A DNA stretch of 64,000 bases from Brenneria corticis (GTDB taxonomy: Bacteria > Pseudomonadota > Gammaproteobacteria > Enterobacterales > Enterobacteriaceae): contig NZ_KZ819074.1 of the NCBI RefSeq assembly GCF_003115855.1, forward strand, positions 248,001 through 312,000, read 5' to 3'. The translations under genes were made by a program, and so were the position numbers. Positions 60,156-64,000 of the stretch are shown here, in pieces. The notes under the pieces were generated by a model. The model saw only the letters and a list, made by a program, of their open reading frames with translations. It was not told the origin of the DNA and ran no database searches. Position 1 is the stretch's first letter, and each line of letters opens with the position of its first letter.

Positions 60156-61808
60156 TTACATCATGCCGCCCATACCACCCATGCCGCCCATACCGCCGGC
60201 AGCGCCTAAATCGGCTTTATCTTCTTTCGGCAGGTCGGTCACCATACATTCGGTGGTGATCATCAGGCCGGCGATAGATGCGGCGTATTGCAGAGCGGAA
60301 CGGGTCACTTTGGTCGGATCCAGGATACCCATGCCGATCATATCGCCGTACTCTTCGGTGTAGGCGTTATAGCCGTAGCTGCCTTCGCCGGCTTTAACGT
60401 TGTTGGCGATCACCGAGGCTTCTTCACCGGCATTGACCACGATCTGACGCAGCGGAGACTCCATGGCGCGCAGCGCAACCTTGATGCCCACGTTCTGGTC
60501 TTCGTTGTCGCCTTTCAGACCGGCCGCGGTGATAGAGGAAGCGGCACGAATCAGCGCCACGCCGCCGCCGGCGACCACGCCTTCTTCCACTGCGGCGCGG
60601 GTAGCGTGCAGGGCGTCTTCAACGCGAGCTTTCTTCTCTTTCATTTCAACTTCAGTCGCCGCGCCAACTTTGATAACGGCTACGCCGCCTGCCAGTTTAG
60701 CCACGCGCTCCTGCAGTTTTTCTTTGTCGTAGTCGGACGTCGCATCTTCAATCTGCTGGCGGATCTGAGTAACACGGCCCTGAATGGCGCCTTCGTCACC
60801 CACGCCATCGATGATGATGGTGGTATCTTTGTTGATGACAACGCGTTTTGCCTGACCCAGATCTTCCAGCGTGGTTTTTTCCAGCTCCAGACCGATCTCT
60901 TCAGAGATAACGGTACCGCCGGTCAGGATAGCGATATCCTGCAGCATGGCTTTACGGCGGTCGCCGAAGCCAGGCGCTTTAACCGCGGCCACTTTCACGA
61001 TGCCGCGCATGGTGTTGACCACCAGCGTCGCCAGCGCTTCGCCTTCAACGTCTTCCGCCACGATCAGCAGCGGCTTGCCGGCTTTGGCTACCGCTTCCAG
61101 CACCGGCAGCATTTCGCGGATGTTGGAGATTTTCTTGTCAGCCAGCAGGATGAACGGGCTTTCCAGCTCAACGGAGCCGGTTTCAGGTTTGTTGATGAAG
61201 TAAGGGGACAGGTAGCCGCGGTCAAACTGCATACCTTCAACCACGTCCAGTTCGTCCTGCAGACCGGAACCTTCTTCAACGGTGATAACGCCTTCTTTAC
61301 CCACTTTCTCCATCGCCTGAGCAATCAGTTTGCCCACGGTTTCGTCGGAGTTGGCGGAGATGGTGCCCACCTGAGCGATGGCTTTGGAATCCGAACAGGG
61401 TACGGATTGCTTTTTCAGCTCTTCAACGGCGGCGATAACGGCTTTATCGATACCGCGTTTCAAATCCATCGGGTTCATGCCCGCGGCAACCGCTTTCAGG
61501 CCTTCAGTGATGATCGACTGAGCCAGTACGGTGGCGGTGGTGGTGCCGTCGCCGGCCGCGTCGTTCGCTTTGGAGGCAACTTCTTTCACCATCTGCGCGC
61601 CCATGTTTTCGAACTTGTCTTCCAGTTCGATTTCACGCGCAACGGACACGCCGTCTTTAGTAATAGTGGGTGCACCGAAGGATTTATCCAACACAACGTT
61701 GCGGCCTTTCGGGCCCAGGGTAACCTTCACTGCATCAGCCAGTACATTTACGCCGCGCAGCATTTTTACGCGAGCGTCATTACCGAATTTTACGTCTTTA
61801 GCTGCCAT
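60156..61808 (-). CDS. groEL: Chaperonin GroEL
   Basis: 550-aa Hsp60 subunit of the double-ring chaperonin. ATP motif DGTTTATVLA (after NDAAG), and the usual tail of GGM repeats (GGMGGMGGMGGMM). It follows groES by 47 bp. The long opposite-strand ORF (60288-61844) is a shadow of its codon bias. Confidence 0.99.
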   Translation of the reverse strand: MAAKDVKFGNDARVKMLRGVNVLADAVKVTLGPKGRNVVLDKSFGAPTITKDGVSVAREIELEDKFENMGAQMVKEVASKANDAAGDGTTTATVLAQSIITEGLKAVAAGMNPMDLKRGIDKAVIAAVEELKKQSVPCSDSKAIAQVGTISANSDETVGKLIAQAMEKVGKEGVITVEEGSGLQDELDVVEGMQFDRGYLSPYFINKPETGSVELESPFILLADKKISNIREMLPVLEAVAKAGKPLLIVAEDVEGEALATLVVNTMRGIVKVAAVKAPGFGDRRKAMLQDIAILTGGTVISEEIGLELEKTTLEDLGQAKRVVINKDTTIIIDGVGDEGAIQGRVTQIRQQIEDATSDYDKEKLQERVAKLAGGVAVIKVGAATEVEMKEKKARVEDALHATRAAVEEGVVAGGGVALIRAASSITAAGLKGDNEDQNVGIKVALRAMESPLRQIVVNAGEEASVIANNVKAGEGSYGYNAYTEEYGDMIGMGILDPTKVTRSALQYAASIAGLMITTECMVTDLPKEDKADLGAAGGMGGMGGMGGMM

Positions 61809-61855
61809 TGGTGTATTTCCCTTAAATTCGTTCAGTTCAGATGAGTTACGCGCAA

Positions 61856-62149
61856 TTACGCTTCAACAATTGCCAGAATGTCGCTTTCGGACATAATCAA
61901 CACTTCATCGTTGTCGATCTTCTCTGCTTTCACGCCGTAGCCATCATTGAAAATAACGATGTCGCCTACTTTCACATCCAGCGGTTTCACTTCGCCGTTT
62001 TCCAGGATGCGGCCATGGCCGATGGCCAGTACTTCGCCACGGGTAGATTTACCTGCGGCGGAGCCGGTCAGAACGATGCCGCCAGCAGATTTGGACTCAA
62101 CTTCTTTGCGCTTGACGATCACGCGGTCATGCAATGGACGAATTTTCAT
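61856..62149 (-). CDS. groES: Co-chaperonin GroES
   Basis: 97-aa Hsp10, start at 62149 (MKIRPLHDRVIVKRKEVESK). Mobile loop at about residues 17-32 (SKSAGGIVLTGSAAGKS). The lid of the GroEL cage. The frame upstream to 62176 is rejected. A sigma-32 promoter and a leader hairpin precede it. Confidence 0.99.
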   Translation of the reverse strand: MKIRPLHDRVIVKRKEVESKSAGGIVLTGSAAGKSTRGEVLAIGHGRILENGEVKPLDVKVGDIVIFNDGYGVKAEKIDNDEVLIMSESDILAIVEA

Positions 62150-62194
62150 TGATAGCTCTCCTTTGAGAAAGTCCATATCAGTTTTGGGATAAAC

Positions 62195-62218
62195 GCCGGA
62201 TATGCCCTCATATCCGGC
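62195..62218 (-). promoter_or_regulatory. Perfect hairpin in groES 5' leader
   Basis: GCCGGATATG (62195-62204) and CATATCCGGC (62209-62218) form a perfect 10-bp stem with a 4-nt loop between the sigma-32 promoter and the groES Shine-Dalgarno. No T-run follows, so it is not a normal terminator. Could stabilise the mRNA. Confidence 0.6.
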
Positions 62219-62230
62219 CTTGTGGTGTTC

Positions 62231-62259
62231 TAAGTGGGGGCGTTTCCTATCCCTTCAAG
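62231..62259 (-). promoter_or_regulatory. Sigma-32 heat-shock promoter of groESL
   Basis: On the minus strand CTTGAAG (62259-62253) and CCCCCACTTA (62240-62231) with a 12-13-bp gap, matching the RpoH consensus CTTGAAA-N13-CCCCATNT and the known E. coli groE promoter. Confidence 0.85.
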
Positions 62260-62310
62260 GGAGGAAATTTATTTTTTTTGCGTTAAGTAGCGTTTTTTTG
62301 TTATCAACAA

Positions 62311-62347
62311 ATAAAAAAACAAGGATTATCAATACGATAATCCTTGT
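62311..62347 (-). terminator. Terminator of fxsA
   Basis: ACAAGGATTATC (62319-62330) pairs perfectly with GATAATCCTTGT (62336-62347). An A-run on the plus strand (62312-62318) gives the T-tract on the minus strand. Confidence 0.9.
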
Positions 62348-62371
62348 TTATTCTTCGATTCATCGCCACGA

Positions 62372-62845
62372 TCAGCGATCGTCTTTTTCATCCCGCTGCT
62401 CAATATTTCTACGACCGTCGTCTTTACGCTGGTATTCGCCTTCAAAAGTATTGCCGTCGGAGGAAGGAGGAGCGCCGGGGCCGGAACGCCAAATGTGCAA
62501 GTGGGGCATCAGCCTCAGGGTTAACCGCTTTTGTACCGGCGGCAGCAACAGCAGCAGCCCGAGGAAATCGGTAAAGAAGCCCGGGATCAGCAGCAGAAAG
62601 CCCGCCAGCACCAGCGACACGCTTTTGACCATCTCGGCGGCCGGACTTTCACCCAAGGCCATTTTCTGCTGCATCTGGACGATGGTTTTCATGCCCTGGT
62701 TACGCACCAGCGACACGCCGACGCAAGAAGTAAAGATCACCAGCAACAGGGTCATCGCTACGCCGAGTACCTCCGCCACCTGAATAAACAGCGATATCTC
62801 TATGTAAACGAAAAGAAAAATTAATAGCAACGGTAACCAGCGCAC
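62372..62845 (-). CDS. fxsA: FxsA membrane protein, GTG start
   Basis: 157-aa inner-membrane protein (suppressor of F exclusion of phage T7 in E. coli). The start is a GTG at 62845 (read as MRWLPLLLIFLFVYIEISLF) with a close AGGAGA Shine-Dalgarno, giving the E. coli length. ATGs at 62869 and 62905 would add unconserved residues. Several TM helices, then a cytoplasmic charged tail (NTFEGEYQRKDD). Adjacent to groES and aspA, as in E. coli. Confidence 0.93.
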   Translation of the reverse strand: MRWLPLLLIFLFVYIEISLFIQVAEVLGVAMTLLLVIFTSCVGVSLVRNQGMKTIVQMQQKMALGESPAAEMVKSVSLVLAGFLLLIPGFFTDFLGLLLLLPPVQKRLTLRLMPHLHIWRSGPGAPPSSDGNTFEGEYQRKDDGRRNIEQRDEKDDR

Positions 62846-63228
62846 CCGACTCTCCTGTTTTTGAAAACGCATGCTGTTAAAAACAAACGCGGTTGTTGTA
62901 AACAAATTATGTTATTGAAAACAAATATGACCAGGCAGCACCGCACTGCACATTATAATCTACCGAGATGGTAGCGCGATTGACTATTTTCAAGCTATGG
63001 CAGGACCATTTATTATCTTAAAATAGTTACGCGTGATGACTATCACAGTTCGTTTGACTAAGTTCAAACGACGAGACGGATAGTGATCCAGGCTACTATT
63101 TTTTCCACTTGCAGAACATCATAATGACAACGGATGCGGTTATGGTTAAACATTCTGCGACCGTTGCCTGTGATCGTATAACCATTTCACTTTGGCGCTG
63201 GTCAGCAGCAGAATAATAGAAGGCTATC
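62846..63228. other. fxsA-aspA divergent intergenic region
   Basis: 383 bp. It carries the CRP and FNR sites of aspA. The stretch next to fxsA (62846-62990) is AT-rich with no recognised element. Confidence 0.5.
63033..63067 (+). promoter_or_regulatory. CRP and FNR sites of aspA
   Basis: The CRP-like palindrome GTGATGACTATCAC begins at 63033. The FNR box TTGAC-TAAG-TTCAA lies at 63054-63067, a close match to TTGAT-N4-ATCAA. Both fit the known anaerobic and catabolite control of aspA. Confidence 0.7.
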
Positions 63229-64000
63229 ATGTCAGATAATGTTCGTATTGAAGAAGACCTGTTAGGTACTAAAGAAGTTCCCGCAGAGGCTTATTACGGC
63301 GTGCATACTCTACGGGCCATTGAAAACTTTTACATCAGCAACAGCAAAATCAGCGATATCCCGGAATTTGTGCGCGGCATGGTAATGGTTAAGAAGGCTG
63401 CTGCGCTGGCGAACAAAGAGCTGCAAACCATCCCGCGGAAAATTGCCGATGTCATTATCCAGGCCTGCGATGAGGTGTTGAATAACGGCAAATGCATGGA
63501 TCAATTCCCGATTGATGTCTATCAAGGCGGCGCGGGCACCTCGGTAAACATGAATACCAACGAGGTGCTGGCTAATATCGGCCTGGAATTGATGGGACAT
63601 CGGAAAGGCGAATACCAGTACCTGAATCCGAACGATCATCTGAACAAATGCCAATCGACCAACGACGCCTACCCCACCGGATTCCGTATCGCCGTTTACG
63701 CCGCGATTCTGAAATTGATTGATGCGCTGACGCTGCTTGGCGACGGCTTCGAACGCAAAGCCCAGGAATTTGCCGACGTATTGAAAATGGGGCGCACCCA
63801 GCTGCAGGATGCGGTTCCCATGACGTTGGGACAAGAGTTCCACGCCTTCAACGTGTTACTGAAAGAAGAAAACAAAAACCTGCTGCGTACCGCCGAATTG
63901 TTATTGGAAGTCAACCTGGGGGCGACGGCGATCGGTACCAGGCTGAACACCCCGGACGGCTATCAGCAACTGGCGGTACAGTATCTGGCGCAGGTCAGCG
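63229..64000 (+). CDS. aspA: Aspartate ammonia-lyase (partial, runs off the window)
   Basis: The first 257 codons of aspartase, which converts aspartate to fumarate and ammonia. It starts MSDNVRIEEDLLGTKEVPAE and includes GGAGTSVNMNTNEVLAN, NDHLNKCQSTNDAYPT and MGRTQLQDAVPMTLGQEF. The frame stays open to the window end; the GSSxMPxKxNP signature loop lies beyond it. Confidence 0.97.
   Translation, partial: MSDNVRIEEDLLGTKEVPAEAYYGVHTLRAIENFYISNSKISDIPEFVRGMVMVKKAAALANKELQTIPRKIADVIIQACDEVLNNGKCMDQFPIDVYQGGAGTSVNMNTNEVLANIGLELMGHRKGEYQYLNPNDHLNKCQSTNDAYPTGFRIAVYAAILKLIDALTLLGDGFERKAQEFADVLKMGRTQLQDAVPMTLGQEFHAFNVLLKEENKNLLRTAELLLEVNLGATAIGTRLNTPDGYQQLAVQYLAQVS

Noticed and set aside
60288..61844. 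518-aa plus-strand ORF opposite groEL
   Set aside because: Fully antisense to groEL/groES codon structure; its sequence is rich in Phe, His and Gly as expected from the mirror of a biased gene, with no known domain.

Overview
The window is chromosomal DNA from an enterobacterium, most likely a plant-associated member of Pectobacteriaceae (Pectobacterium/Brenneria/Dickeya group). The housekeeping proteins are very close to those of E. coli: RpoD, DnaG, Mdh, ArgR, FadH, LexA, PlsB and GroEL. Local order is E. coli-like within blocks, but the blocks themselves are joined differently. uxaB lies between uxaC and uxaA, as I recall it does in pectinolytic enterobacteria. Genus assignment is inference.

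Layout. (1) 1-8700: sfsB/nlp, mdh, argR, tsaD, the rpsU-dnaG-rpoD operon, mug and tRNA-Ile(CAT). (2) 8700-16800, accessory: a RelE-like toxin/antitoxin pair, then a six-gene minus-strand operon (TauD-type dioxygenase, ABC importer, MFS carrier, rhodanese) next to a peroxiredoxin-ArsR pair. This looks like an organosulfur uptake and sulfur-stress locus. (3) 17000-24100, accessory: an aryl-beta-glucoside locus. A GH1 phospho-beta-glucosidase faces an EIIBCA permease operon that also holds a broken BglH-type porin gene and a DUF1593 secreted protein. Both promoters carry matching CRP sites, RAT antiterminator targets and leader terminators. The locus ends in about 1.1 kb of structured, repeat-rich non-coding DNA. 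(4) 24150-32300: spy-like, a coiled-coil ORF, fadH (with a FadR site), rlmG, alx (with a yybP-ykoY Mn riboswitch), sstT and ygjV. (5) 32380-37940: uxaCBA and divergent exuR, for galacturonate catabolism. (6) 38400-45150: yqjA-mzrA-yqjC-yqjD-yqjE-yqjK, yqjF, yqjG, yhaJ/yhaK and zur. (7) 45200-55350: a DUF3861 gene and lexA, then a citrate fermentation cluster (dpiBA; citC-D-E-F-G and a CitT-like carrier) lying between lexA and dgkA and lacking citX. (8) 55400-64000: dgkA, plsB, ubiA, ubiC, groESL, fxsA and the start of aspA.

Most notable observations: the mirrored CRP/RAT/terminator leaders on the two beta-glucoside transcripts with no bglG in the window; the sulfur operon and peroxiredoxin-ArsR pair that share TTGAAT/ATTCAA promoter motifs; the five-hairpin element upstream of rpsU; and a pair of roughly 290-bp diverged inverted repeats at 23.2-24.0 kb that share border motifs and hairpin modules.
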